A stretch of DNA of 64,000 nucleotides, taken from assembly GCF_900108945.1 (NCBI RefSeq), contig NZ_FNYE01000014.1:124001-188000 (forward strand), in the 5' to 3' direction. Made by a program: the position numbers and the translations under genes. Under the pieces are notes generated by a model, which had not been told where the DNA came from, searched no databases, and saw only the letters and a list, made by a program, of their open reading frames with translations. This document shows positions 1 to 8,430 of the stretch, in pieces. The first letter of the stretch is position 1. Each line of letters begins with the position of its first letter. This DNA comes from Paraburkholderia diazotrophica. Lineage in GTDB: Bacteria > Pseudomonadota > Gammaproteobacteria > Burkholderiales > Burkholderiaceae.

Positions 1-1
1 C

Positions 2-910
2 GGCATGCGCTTTACCGCGTTGTGGCTGCATCCCATCGTCGCGTATTTTCTGCTGACGGGCCGCGCCGCGCGCGATGCTTCGCGAAGCTACTTCGCGCAT
101 CTCGCGCATTCGACGCAAGGCGGTCGCACGCCGCGGCCCGGCTGGGGTTCCGCCTACCGGCACATGCTCGCGTTCGCGCAATCGGGGCTCGACAAGCTCG
201 CGGCGTGGTCGGGGCGCATCGGCTCGAACGATGTCATCTTCGACGATGCATCCGCATTCGAAGCGCTCGTCGCGAGCGGACGCGGCGCGCTCGTGATCGG
301 CGCGCATCTGGGCAACCTCGAAATGACGCGCGCGCTCGCGTGGAGCGGCGGCCATGCGAAGGTCACGGCCATCGTCTACACCGAGCACGCGAAGCGCTTC
401 AACAGCGTGCTGTCGATGGCGAGCAGCGAGTTTGCGAAGCGCCTCGTGCAGGTGAGCGACTTCGGACCCGAGACGTCGATGATGATGCAGGAGCGCATCG
501 ATGCGGGCGAGCTGCTCGTGATCGTCGGCGACCGCGTGCCCGCGCGCGAATCGGGCCGCACGACCGACGCGCAGTTTCTCGGCGCGACGGCGCCGTTCGC
601 GCAAGGGCCGTATGTGCTCGCGCATGCGCTAGGCTGCCCGGTGTATCTGTTCTTCTGCCTGAAAGAGCGCGATGAAGGAAACCGCGAGCGCTATCGGCTG
701 TATTTCGAGCCGTTCGCCGAGCGCATCGACCTGCCGCGCCGCGAACGCGCGCAGCACATCGCGGCATGGGCGCAGCGCTACGCGTCGCGCCTCGAACATT
801 ATTGCCGCAAGGCGCCTTATCAATGGTTCAACTTCTTCGATTTCTGGGCGCGTCCCCGAAAAGCGATAACGGGTGGCATCCCGCACGGAGACGCGAATGT
901 CAGAACATGA
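2..910 (+). CDS. LpxL/HtrB-like acyltransferase, 5' end cut by window
   Basis: Member of the lysophospholipid/lipid A acyltransferase family, which transfers acyl groups at the inner membrane. The visible protein runs about 301 residues from the first in-window Met. It shows the family HX4E signature (GAHLGNLEM, His about 101 and Glu about 106) and a following G-D-R block near residue 175. Family members usually have 20-30 more N-terminal residues, and the frame is open to the window edge, so I treat the gene as 5'-truncated. It overlaps the ammonia-lyase start by 14 bp, placing it in the aryl-polyene-like operon. Such clusters carry an acyltransferase thought to anchor the polyene to a lipid. 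The substrate is inferred. Confidence 0.85.
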   Translation, partial: GMRFTALWLHPIVAYFLLTGRAARDASRSYFAHLAHSTQGGRTPRPGWGSAYRHMLAFAQSGLDKLAAWSGRIGSNDVIFDDASAFEALVASGRGALVIGAHLGNLEMTRALAWSGGHAKVTAIVYTEHAKRFNSVLSMASSEFAKRLVQVSDFGPETSMMMQERIDAGELLVIVGDRVPARESGRTTDAQFLGATAPFAQGPYVLAHALGCPVYLFFCLKERDEGNRERYRLYFEPFAERIDLPRRERAQHIAAWAQRYASRLEHYCRKAPYQWFNFFDFWARPRKAITGGIPHGDANVRT

Positions 911-2486
911 TCTGATCGACGATGCACACACTCACGCCACGCATGCAGCAGCGCCGCGCGCGGTGGTGATCGGCGGACGCAGGCTGTCGATCGAAGAGGT
1001 CGTCGCGATTGCGAAGGGGCGCGCGAGTGTCGCGCTGAGCGGCGATCCCGCGTGGCGTTCGCGCATCCAGCGCGGCGCGGATTTTCTGCGCCGGCATCTC
1101 GCGGCGGGCGAAACGGTGTATGGCGTGAACACGGGCTACGGCGATGCGTGCATCGTCGATGTGCCGATGGAACTCGTCGAAGCGCTGCCGCTGCAACTGA
1201 CGCGCTATCACGGCTGCGGCATGGGCGCGTATCTCGACGACGCGCAGACGCTCGCCGTGATCGCCGCGCGTCTGAACTCGCTGGCGTATGGCTTTTCCGG
1301 CGTGCGTCCCGTGCTGCTCGAACGGCTCGCCGATCTGATCAATCATCGCGTGCTGCCGCGCATTCCTGCCGAAGGGTCGGTCGGCGCGAGCGGCGATCTC
1401 ACGCCGCTTTCATATGTGGCCGCGGCGCTCGTCGGCGAACGCGACGTGGTGTTCGACGGCACGCTGCGTGATGCCGCAGGCGTATGGGCGCAACTCGGCC
1501 ACGCGCCGCTGACGCTCGCGCCGAAAGAAGGTCTCGCGCTGATGAACGGCACGGCTGTGATGACGGGGCTCGCGTGCCTCGCATTCGCGCGCGCCGGGCA
1601 TCTCGCGCGTCTTGCCGCGCGCCTGACGGCTCTCGCGACAGTTGCGCTCGACGGACGCGCCGCGCACTTCGACGCACTGATCTTCGAAGCGAAGCCGCAT
1701 GCGGGCCAGGCCGATGCGGCCGCATGGATACGCGCGGATCTCGCGGGCCGCGACGATACGCCGGGCCATCGTTTGCAGGACCGCTATTCGATCCGCTGTG
1801 CGCCGCATGTGATAGGCGTCGCCGTCGATGCGCTGTCGTGGGTGCGGCGCGACGTCGAGAACGAACTCAATAGTGCCAACGACAATCCGCTGATCGATCC
1901 CGATGGCGAGCGTGTGCTGCATGGCGGCAACTTCTACGGCGGACATATCGCGTTCGCAATGGACGCGTTGAAAACAGCCGTCGCGAATCTCGCCGATCTG
2001 ATGGACCGGCAACTGGCGCTGCTCGTCGACGACAAGTTCAACAACGGCTTGCCGCGCAATCTGTCGGGTGCAACGTCGGCACGCGCGCCGATCAATCACG
2101 GCTTCAAGGCGGTGCAGATTTCGTCGTCGGCGTGGACGGCGGAAGCGCTCAAGCACACGATGCCCGCGAGCGTGTTCTCGCGTTCGACGGAAGCGCACAA
2201 TCAGGACAAGGTCAGCATGGGCACGATCGCCGCGCGCGACTGCCTGCGCGTGCTCGAACTGACCGAGCAGGTCGCCGCCGCGCACACGCTCGCGACGGTG
2301 CAGGCGCTCGAACTGCGCATGCGCATCGACGGCGCGACGCCCGTGCCCGCGCCGCTGCACGCGTTCGCTGCACAGGTCGCGGCGCTGTCGCCGTTCGTCG
2401 ACGAAGACCGTGCGCTCGAAAGCGATCTGCGCGCGCTGACGGCTCGCATCGCCGATTGCGCGCTCATCGAAAGCGGAGGCGCATGA
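897..2486 (+). CDS. MIO-type aromatic amino acid ammonia-lyase (HAL/TAL-like)
   Basis: Eliminates ammonia from an aromatic amino acid (His, Tyr or Phe) to give an aryl acrylate. The self-forming MIO cofactor motif Ala-Ser-Gly is at residues 164-166 inside GASGDLTP; the N-terminal YGVNTGYG loop and the SANDNPL motif are also family hallmarks. Length is 529 aa, usual for HAL/PAL/TAL. The start at 897 was chosen because GGAG lies 7 bases upstream; an in-frame ATG at 873 has no such site. The substrate loop reads TRYHGCGMG, with Tyr-His where histidine lyases usually show Ser-His, so histidine specificity should not be assumed. Linked to polyketide genes rather than hut genes, it probably supplies the aryl starter or a precursor of it. 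Its stop overlaps the thioesterase start as ATGA. Confidence 0.9.
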   Translation: MSEHDLIDDAHTHATHAAAPRAVVIGGRRLSIEEVVAIAKGRASVALSGDPAWRSRIQRGADFLRRHLAAGETVYGVNTGYGDACIVDVPMELVEALPLQLTRYHGCGMGAYLDDAQTLAVIAARLNSLAYGFSGVRPVLLERLADLINHRVLPRIPAEGSVGASGDLTPLSYVAAALVGERDVVFDGTLRDAAGVWAQLGHAPLTLAPKEGLALMNGTAVMTGLACLAFARAGHLARLAARLTALATVALDGRAAHFDALIFEAKPHAGQADAAAWIRADLAGRDDTPGHRLQDRYSIRCAPHVIGVAVDALSWVRRDVENELNSANDNPLIDPDGERVLHGGNFYGGHIAFAMDALKTAVANLADLMDRQLALLVDDKFNNGLPRNLSGATSARAPINHGFKAVQISSSAWTAEALKHTMPASVFSRSTEAHNQDKVSMGTIAARDCLRVLELTEQVAAAHTLATVQALELRMRIDGATPVPAPLHAFAAQVAALSPFVDEDRALESDLRALTARIADCALIESGGA

Positions 2487-2923
2487 TGAACGAGCGTCTT
2501 CAGGGCAAGTCATTGACGGCAAGCGCGGTCGTCGAAGTGCCGTTTCATGATGTCGATGCAATGAACGTCTGCTGGCATGGCCATTATCTGAAGTACTTCG
2601 AGATCGGCCGCGCCGCGTTGTTGCGCGCGTTCGACTACGACTATCGCGAGATGCAGGCGTCGGGCTATCTGTGGCCGATCGTCGAGGCGCATCTGAAATA
2701 CGTGCGGCCCGCGACCTACGGCCAGCGGCTCGACGTGCGCACGGAACTGCTCGAATTCGAAAACCGCCTGAAAATAGGCTATCAAATCGTCGATTGCGCG
2801 ACGGGTGCACGGCTGACGAAGGGCTACACGATTCAGGTGGCCGTCGATGCAGCCACGCAGGAGTTGCAGTTCGTGTCGCCGTCTGTCGTGTTCGAGAAGC
2901 TGGAGCGCGCATGGGCACGCTGA
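2483..2923 (+). CDS. 4HBT-family acyl-CoA/acyl-ACP thioesterase
   Basis: Small (146 aa) single-hotdog thioesterase of the 4-hydroxybenzoyl-CoA thioesterase type, expected to hydrolyse acyl thioesters. The signature FHDVDAMNVCWHGHYLKYFE at residues 21-40 holds the catalytic-type Asp (about residue 25) and the His-Tyr segment of the family. The ATG at 2483 overlaps the lyase stop; a second ATG at 2486 is equally possible. It overlaps the following LolA-like gene by 13 bp. Aryl-polyene clusters carry such an enzyme (called ApeK in Xenorhabdus/E. coli nomenclature, from memory), probably for editing or release. The exact substrate is not visible from sequence. Confidence 0.85.
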   Translation: MMNERLQGKSLTASAVVEVPFHDVDAMNVCWHGHYLKYFEIGRAALLRAFDYDYREMQASGYLWPIVEAHLKYVRPATYGQRLDVRTELLEFENRLKIGYQIVDCATGARLTKGYTIQVAVDAATQELQFVSPSVVFEKLERAWAR

Positions 2924-3594
2924 CACTTCGCGCCGCGCTGACGGCTGCATTGCTTGCCGTCAGCTTGAGCACGCTGACGACCGCGCATGCTGCAGCTCAG
3001 ACGCAGCCCCAGACGCAAACCCAAGCGCAGAACGCCAACGCAGCGCTCGTCTCGCAGATCGCCGCACGACTCGCGCAAACGAAGGGTGCGCGCGCGCAGT
3101 TCACGCAGACACAGACGCTCTCCGCGATGAAGCAGCCGCTCGTCAGCACGGGCTCGCTCGTGTTCTTTCGAGAGCGCGGCGTGATCTGGCGCATCGACAC
3201 GCCGTACAAGGCGACCTACGTGATTGGCGACGCGGGTGTGAGCGAAGTCGATGCGAACGGCAAGCGCATCAATACAAAAAGCGCGCAAGGCGTGCGTGGC
3301 GTCGCGCAGGTATCGAAGATGATGCGCGCGATGCTCGGCGGCGATCTGTCCGCGCTGTACTCGCAGTTCGACGTCGATGCGCAAGGCACGCCGTCGCAAT
3401 GGAAGCTCGAACTGAAGCCGAACCAGCCGCAGCTCGCGCAATCGATCAAGGGCTTGCAGATGACGGGCGGTGAATTCCTGCGGACGCTGCGCATCGCGCT
3501 CGCGAACGGCGACGTCACGCAGATCGAATTCGCGAAGAGCGAAGCCGTCAGCGAACTGGCGCCCGGCGAACGGACGCTGCTCGGAGCGCAATGA
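2911..3594 (+). CDS. LolA-like periplasmic lipid/lipoprotein carrier
   Basis: A 227-aa exported protein. It has a signal peptide of about 30 residues ending near THAAAQ, a Gln/Thr-rich linker, then a LolA-type domain (ARLAQTKGARAQFTQTQTL; later GVIWRIDTPYKATYVIGD). LolA folds bind lipids and shuttle them across the periplasm. The start at 2911 lies inside the thioesterase 3' end and puts a signal peptide at the N-terminus. Its stop overlaps the MMPL exporter start (ATGA at 3591). A LolA homologue next to an MMPL pump is typical of aryl-polyene clusters, where the pair is presumed to move the lipid-linked polyene to the outer membrane. It is a cluster-specific paralogue, not the housekeeping lolA. 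Confidence 0.82.
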   Translation: MGTLTLRAALTAALLAVSLSTLTTAHAAAQTQPQTQTQAQNANAALVSQIAARLAQTKGARAQFTQTQTLSAMKQPLVSTGSLVFFRERGVIWRIDTPYKATYVIGDAGVSEVDANGKRINTKSAQGVRGVAQVSKMMRAMLGGDLSALYSQFDVDAQGTPSQWKLELKPNQPQLAQSIKGLQMTGGEFLRTLRIALANGDVTQIEFAKSEAVSELAPGERTLLGAQ

Positions 3595-6011
3595 TGCTGC
3601 TGGCGCGACAGTGGACGAAGACGCAGTTGTGGGGCATCCGGGCCGCGTGGCTCGTCCTCGCGCTCGCCGCTTCGCTTTACTGCGTCCATCGCTTCATGGG
3701 GCCGTCGCCGCTGGAGACGAACCTGCTCGCGCTGCTGCCCGCGACGGAAGCCGACCCTGTGGCCGAAAAGGCCGTCGATACGCTCGCCAACGCGCTGGGC
3801 GACCGCACGGTGTTTCTCGTCACGAGCCAGGACCCCGATCACGCGAAAGCGGCTGCAAAGCAGTTCGGCGCGGCGCTGCAAAAGAGCGGCGCGTTCGGCT
3901 CGGTGACGGCGGAGCTGCCGCCGTTCGACATGTCGCAGATCGGCGCGCTGTACATGCCTTATCGCTTCGGCCTGCTGACGCGCGACGACCGCGATGCGCT
4001 CGCGAGCAACACGATGCCGCTGCGCGACACGCTGATGCAGCGCATCTACAACCCGGTGCGCGGCCCGCTCGCAACACAGCTCGCCGACGATCCGTTCGGC
4101 TGGCTCGAACACTGGCTCGCGAACTTGCCGCTCGCGACATCGAATCTCGATCTCGAAGACAACATGCTCGTCGCGCATCGCGGCGACAGGACGAGCGTGC
4201 TCGTCGTCACGACGCTGCCGGGCTCTGCATACGAAACGCAGACTCAAAGAGCGGTGCTGTCGGCCGTCGGGCAAGCCGAAGCGTCGTTGAAGGCGAGCCA
4301 TCCCGATGCAAGCGTCGCGCGCACGGGCGCCGTGTTCTACGCGGAAGCGGCGCGCAGCGCGTCGGAGCGCGAAGTGCATCTGATCGGCGTCGCATCCGCG
4401 TGCGGCATCGCGTTGCTGATGCTGTGGGTGTTCCGCTCGCCGCGTCTGCTTCTGCTCGGCTTCGTGTCGACGGCGCTCGGCATCGTGTGCGCGCTCGCCG
4501 CGACGATGCTCGTGTTCGGCAAGCTGCATCTGCTGACGCTCGTGTTCGGCGCGAGCCTGATCGGCGAGGCCGTCGATTATTCGATTCAATACTTCGTCGT
4601 TTACCTCGGCGCGAGGCAAGGCTGGAATGCGCGGCAAGGCGCGCGCTGGGTGCGGCCCGCGTTGAGCGTCGCGCTCGCGACGAGCCTGCTCGGCTACGCG
4701 ATTCTCGCGTGGGTGCCTTTCCCGGCGCTCAAGCAGATTGCGTGCTTCGCGATCGCCGGCATCTGCACGGCATTCGCGTCCGTGCTGTGGCTGCTGCCCG
4801 TGCTGCTCGTCAAAGGGCCGAAGCGCGCGCAACGGCGTCTCTTCGTGCGTGCAGCGGCGCTGCTCGCGCGCTGGCATGCGGCGATCGGCGGACGGCGCGC
4901 GTGGATCGTCGCGGGCGTGCTCGTGCTCGCCGCGATTCCTGGCTGGCTGCGCCTGACGAGCGACGACGACATTCATCTGCTGATCCAGCGCGATGCGTCG
5001 CTGGTTGCGCAGGAAGATCAGGTGCGCAATGCGATCGGCGTCGACAACACAGCGCAGTTCTTCGTCGTGCGCGGTCCGTCGCAGGAAGTGGTTTTGCAGC
5101 GCGCGGAAGCGCTCGGCGCGAAGCTCGATGCACTGAGCGGCGCGCAATCGGTGGACGGCTGGCAGTCGGTTACGCAGTTCGTGCCGTCGGCGCAACGCCA
5201 GGCCGATGCGCATGCCGTGCTCACGCAGCATGTGTTCACCGATCCCGCTGCATTGCGTTCGATGCTGCTGCAAGCGGGCTTTCGCGATGAAGTCGCCGAT
5301 GCGTGGCTTGCCTCTTACGCGAAGTCGAATGCCGCGCCGCTGACGGTCGAACAGTGGCTCTCGGCGCAATGGTCGCAGCCGTATCGTCATCTGTGGCTGG
5401 GTGCCGTGGACGCTCGCGGTCAACGCGGCTATGCGGCCATCGTGATTCCGCAGCGCGTGACGCCCGACAACGTTCGAACGTTGACGAACACCGCGCGTTC
5501 TGTCGAAGGCGTCGTATTCGTCGACAAGGCCGCGAGCGTGTCGAAGCTCTTCGGCGCGTATCGCGTCGATAGCGGCATCTGGCTCGCGCTCGCGCTGCTG
5601 TTCGTGCTGGTGCTGCTGATGGTGCGCTACAAGCCGCGCGGCGGCATCGCGACCACGTTGCCCGTGTTGCTCGCGATTGGCGTGACGCTGGCCGCGTTCG
5701 GCTACGCGCGCGTGCCGCTCAATCTGTTCAACTGTCTCGCGCTGATGCTGGTACTCGGCGTCGGCGCAAACTATGCGGTGTTTCTGCGCGAAGGCTGCCT
5801 GCGTGACGACGCCGATCTCGGCGCCGTGTGGACGGGCGTGCTGCTGTCGGCGGCGACGACGCTGCTGTCGTTCGGCATGCTCGGCATGAGCGAGATGCCC
5901 GCATTGAAGAGTTTCGGCGCCACGCTGGCGCTCGGCATCCTCGTGTCGGTGCTGCTTGCGCCAATCGGGATGCCGCATCAGGAAAGATCCGCAACGAGGA
6001 GAGCCGCATGA
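3591..6011 (+). CDS. MMPL/RND-family exporter
   Basis: A large inner-membrane transporter (806 aa) of the MMPL branch of the RND superfamily. It has one N-terminal TM (about 13-33), a periplasmic domain, a TM bundle near 255-420, a second periplasmic domain, and a second bundle near 655-800. The two halves are related, as usual for RND proteins; SLIGEAVDYSIQYF in the first half and VLGVGANYAVFLREG in the second carry the conserved Gly/Tyr-rich TM motif. Start and stop both overlap the neighbours as ATGA, suggesting translational coupling. The partner LolA-like gene immediately upstream suggests that this pump lifts a lipid-linked polyene out of the inner membrane. The cargo is inferred from context. 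Confidence 0.9.
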   Translation: MMLLARQWTKTQLWGIRAAWLVLALAASLYCVHRFMGPSPLETNLLALLPATEADPVAEKAVDTLANALGDRTVFLVTSQDPDHAKAAAKQFGAALQKSGAFGSVTAELPPFDMSQIGALYMPYRFGLLTRDDRDALASNTMPLRDTLMQRIYNPVRGPLATQLADDPFGWLEHWLANLPLATSNLDLEDNMLVAHRGDRTSVLVVTTLPGSAYETQTQRAVLSAVGQAEASLKASHPDASVARTGAVFYAEAARSASEREVHLIGVASACGIALLMLWVFRSPRLLLLGFVSTALGIVCALAATMLVFGKLHLLTLVFGASLIGEAVDYSIQYFVVYLGARQGWNARQGARWVRPALSVALATSLLGYAILAWVPFPALKQIACFAIAGICTAFASVLWLLPVLLVKGPKRAQRRLFVRAAALLARWHAAIGGRRAWIVAGVLVLAAIPGWLRLTSDDDIHLLIQRDASLVAQEDQVRNAIGVDNTAQFFVVRGPSQEVVLQRAEALGAKLDALSGAQSVDGWQSVTQFVPSAQRQADAHAVLTQHVFTDPAALRSMLLQAGFRDEVADAWLASYAKSNAAPLTVEQWLSAQWSQPYRHLWLGAVDARGQRGYAAIVIPQRVTPDNVRTLTNTARSVEGVVFVDKAASVSKLFGAYRVDSGIWLALALLFVLVLLMVRYKPRGGIATTLPVLLAIGVTLAAFGYARVPLNLFNCLALMLVLGVGANYAVFLREGCLRDDADLGAVWTGVLLSAATTLLSFGMLGMSEMPALKSFGATLALGILVSVLLAPIGMPHQERSATRRAA

Positions 6012-7189
6012 CGCTGCAATCTGTTTATCTGCACGCGCTCGGCATGGTCAATGCGCTCGGTGGCGATGTCGATTCGATTGTGCCCGCGCTCGCGGCGGCG
6101 CAATCGCCGGGCATGGGGCTGATGCACACAGGCATCGGCGATGCGTTCGTCGGCCGCGTGTCGACGCCGCTCGACATCGCGCCGCCCGAACGGTTGACGC
6201 GCTTCGACTGCCGCAACAACCGCATGCTGCTCGCGGCGCTCGCGCAGATTCGCCCCGCGATCGAAGCGGCGCGCGAGCGCTACGGCGCGCATCGCATCGG
6301 CGTCGTGCTCGGCACGAGCACATCGGGCATCGACGCAGCGGAAGTCGCGTTCGTTCACCAGGCGCAAGCGGGGCAACTCCCCGACAACTTCAACTACCGG
6401 CAGATGGAGATCGGCACGGCCGCGCCGTTCGCGGCCGCCGCGCTCGACGTGCAGGGTCCCGCGTTCACGATTTCGACGGCGTGCACATCGAGCGCCAAGG
6501 CGTTCGTGTCGGCGCGCCGTTTGTTGCAACTGGGTCTGTGCGACGCGATGATCGTCGGCGGCGTCGATACGCTGTGCGAGCTGACGGTGCAGGGCTTCGC
6601 GTCGCTCGAATCGACGAGCATCACGCGCACCAATCCGATGAGCCGCAATCGCAACGGCATCAACGTCGGCGAAGGCGCAGCCGTGTTTCTGATGACGCGC
6701 GACGAAGGCGAAGTGCGCCTCGCGGGCGCGGGCGAATCGAGCGACGCGCATCATGTGTCCGCGCCGGACCCGCGTGGCGTCGGCGGCGAGCTCGCGTTGC
6801 GCGATGCGCTGAAGAACGCGGGCATCGAAGCATCGGCGATTGCGTATGTGAATCTGCACGCGACGGCCACGCGCAAGAACGACGACATGGAAGCGCATCT
6901 GATGGCGCGCGTGTTCGCGAACGGCGTGCCCGCGAGCGGCACGAAGCCGTTCACGGGGCACCAGCTCGGCGCGGCGGGCGCGACGGAACTGGGCTTCGCG
7001 TGGCTCACGCTCGCGCGCGATGCCGCGATGCCGCTTCATCAGTGGGATGGCGAAGCCGACCCCGCGTTGCCCGCGCTCGATCTCGTGCAGGACGAGCGGC
7101 ATGTACCGCGCACGGGCGGCGCGCGGTACGTGATGAGCAATTCGTTCGCGTTCGGCGGCAGCAACGTGAGCCTGATACTGGCGCGTTGA
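6008..7189 (+). CDS. Beta-ketoacyl-ACP synthase, aryl-polyene type (first of three)
   Basis: Catalyses decarboxylative Claisen condensation in chain elongation. At 393 aa it is a complete thiolase-fold ketosynthase. The catalytic triad is intact: Cys159 (STACTSS), His284 (NLHATAT) and His318 (FTGHQLG). The context KS-dehydratase-reductase-KS matches the apeO-apeP-apeQ-apeR order of described aryl-polyene clusters, and this gene occupies the ApeO position. Its start overlaps the exporter stop. ApeO-type enzymes work as a heterodimer with a chain-length-factor-like subunit (ApeC), which is not seen in this window. The assignment to ApeO rests on gene order rather than on an alignment. Confidence 0.88.
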   Translation: MTLQSVYLHALGMVNALGGDVDSIVPALAAAQSPGMGLMHTGIGDAFVGRVSTPLDIAPPERLTRFDCRNNRMLLAALAQIRPAIEAARERYGAHRIGVVLGTSTSGIDAAEVAFVHQAQAGQLPDNFNYRQMEIGTAAPFAAAALDVQGPAFTISTACTSSAKAFVSARRLLQLGLCDAMIVGGVDTLCELTVQGFASLESTSITRTNPMSRNRNGINVGEGAAVFLMTRDEGEVRLAGAGESSDAHHVSAPDPRGVGGELALRDALKNAGIEASAIAYVNLHATATRKNDDMEAHLMARVFANGVPASGTKPFTGHQLGAAGATELGFAWLTLARDAAMPLHQWDGEADPALPALDLVQDERHVPRTGGARYVMSNSFAFGGSNVSLILAR

Positions 7190-7225
7190 CCCGCATCGAA
7201 TGCCACGCAGCAAAAACATAACGAC

Positions 7226-7708
7226 ATGACGGCCACACCCGAGACCAACGAAATTTTTCCGCCGATCGACACGATCCTGCCGCATCGCGGCACGATGCTG
7301 CTGATCGACGACGTGAGCGCATGCAGCGACGTTGCGCTGATGGCCCATGCAGCCGTGCGCGGCGACGCATGGTACGCGGACCAGAGCGGCGCGATGCCCG
7401 CATGGATCGGCATCGAACTGATGGCGCAAGCGGTGGCCGCGCACATCGCGCTGCTCGCGATGCGCGCGGGCGGCCATGCGCGTCCGGGCGTGCTGCTCGG
7501 CACACGCAGCTATAAGGCACACGCGAGCGCGTTCGCACGCGACGCGCAACTGACGATCGGCGCGCATGAAGTGCTGCGCAGCGAAGAGGGGCACAGCGCG
7601 TACGAATGCACGATCGACCATGACGGCGCGCGCTGTGCGGAGGCCGTCATCAAGGTGTTTCAACCGGGCGATTTTCAGACGTTCATCGAAGGGAGTCTCA
7701 GTACATGA
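7226..7708 (+). CDS. FabA/FabZ-like hotdog 3-hydroxyacyl-ACP dehydratase
   Basis: A 160-aa single-hotdog dehydratase that removes water from 3-hydroxyacyl-ACP to form the conjugated double bond. LPHRGTMLLIDDV at residues 18-30 matches the FabZ LPHRxPxLxxD signature, with catalytic-type His20. GIELMAQAVAAHIAL around residue 70 supplies the second active-site helix, which usually has Glu or Asp. It lies 36 bp after the first ketosynthase and overlaps the reductase start as ATGA. It occupies the ApeP position. Cluster enzymes of this kind need no enoyl reductase, which fits the lack of one here and gives an all-trans polyene. Confidence 0.85.
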   Translation: MTATPETNEIFPPIDTILPHRGTMLLIDDVSACSDVALMAHAAVRGDAWYADQSGAMPAWIGIELMAQAVAAHIALLAMRAGGHARPGVLLGTRSYKAHASAFARDAQLTIGAHEVLRSEEGHSAYECTIDHDGARCAEAVIKVFQPGDFQTFIEGSLST

Positions 7709-8430
7709 GCCGGCGAGTTCTCGTAACGGGCGCGAGCCGCGGCATCGGCCGCGCGATTGCGTATCAACTGGCCGCCGACGGTTTCGCCGTCTCCGTGCAT
7801 TGCCGCACGGGCCGCACGGAAGCGGAAGCCGTCACGGCGGGCATCGCGGCGCAAGGCGGCTCGGCGCGCGTGCTGCAGTTCGACGTGCGCGAGCGTGCCG
7901 CGTGCCGTGAAGTGCTCGAAGCGGATGTGGCCGCGCACGGTCCGTATTACGGCATCGTGTGCAGCGCGGGCGTGACGCGCGACGCCGCCTTTCCCGCGCT
8001 CACCGACGAAGACTGGGACGTCGTAATCGAAACGGGACTCGACGCGTTCTACAACGTGATCCATCCGCTGACGATGCCGATGGTCCGCGCAAAGAAAGGC
8101 GGCCGCATCGTGACGATCGCGTCGGTGTCGGGCGTGATCGGCAATCGCGGACAGGTGAACTACAGCGCGGCGAAAGCGGGGCTGATCGGCGCGACGAAGG
8201 CGCTCGCCGTCGAACTCGCGTCGCGCAGCATTACGGTCAACTGCGTGGCGCCCGGTCTGATTGAAACGGGCATGCTCGACGACGTGCCGCTCGAACACGC
8301 GTTGAAGACCGTGCCGATGAACCGTGTCGGTCAACCGGCTGAAGTGGCGTCGGTGGTCAGCTTCCTGATGTCGGACGCGGCCTCGTATGTGACGCGCCAG
8401 GTGATCGGCGTCAATGGCGGGATGATCTGA
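7705..8430 (+). CDS. FabG-like 3-ketoacyl-ACP reductase
   Basis: An NADPH-dependent short-chain dehydrogenase/reductase of 241 aa that reduces 3-ketoacyl-ACP. The cofactor motif VTGASRGIGRAI is at residues 7-18, and the catalytic Ser140, Tyr153 and Lys157 (YSAAK) are all present. The C-terminal VIGVNGGMI ending is typical of FabG. It sits in the ApeQ position. Its stop shares one base with the next ketosynthase start (TGATG), so translation is probably coupled. With the preceding dehydratase it completes the ketoreduction-dehydration half of each polyene elongation cycle. Confidence 0.9.
   Translation: MSRRVLVTGASRGIGRAIAYQLAADGFAVSVHCRTGRTEAEAVTAGIAAQGGSARVLQFDVRERAACREVLEADVAAHGPYYGIVCSAGVTRDAAFPALTDEDWDVVIETGLDAFYNVIHPLTMPMVRAKKGGRIVTIASVSGVIGNRGQVNYSAAKAGLIGATKALAVELASRSITVNCVAPGLIETGMLDDVPLEHALKTVPMNRVGQPAEVASVVSFLMSDAASYVTRQVIGVNGGMI

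Noticed and set aside
1410..2972. Open frame of 520 codons on the minus strand opposite the ammonia-lyase
   Set aside because: Composition is that of a shadow frame; the plus-strand lyase has full motifs.
3216..5978. Open frame of 920 codons on the minus strand opposite the LolA and MMPL genes
   Set aside because: Arg/His/Gln-rich translation without domains; a typical antisense shadow of high-GC coding sequence.
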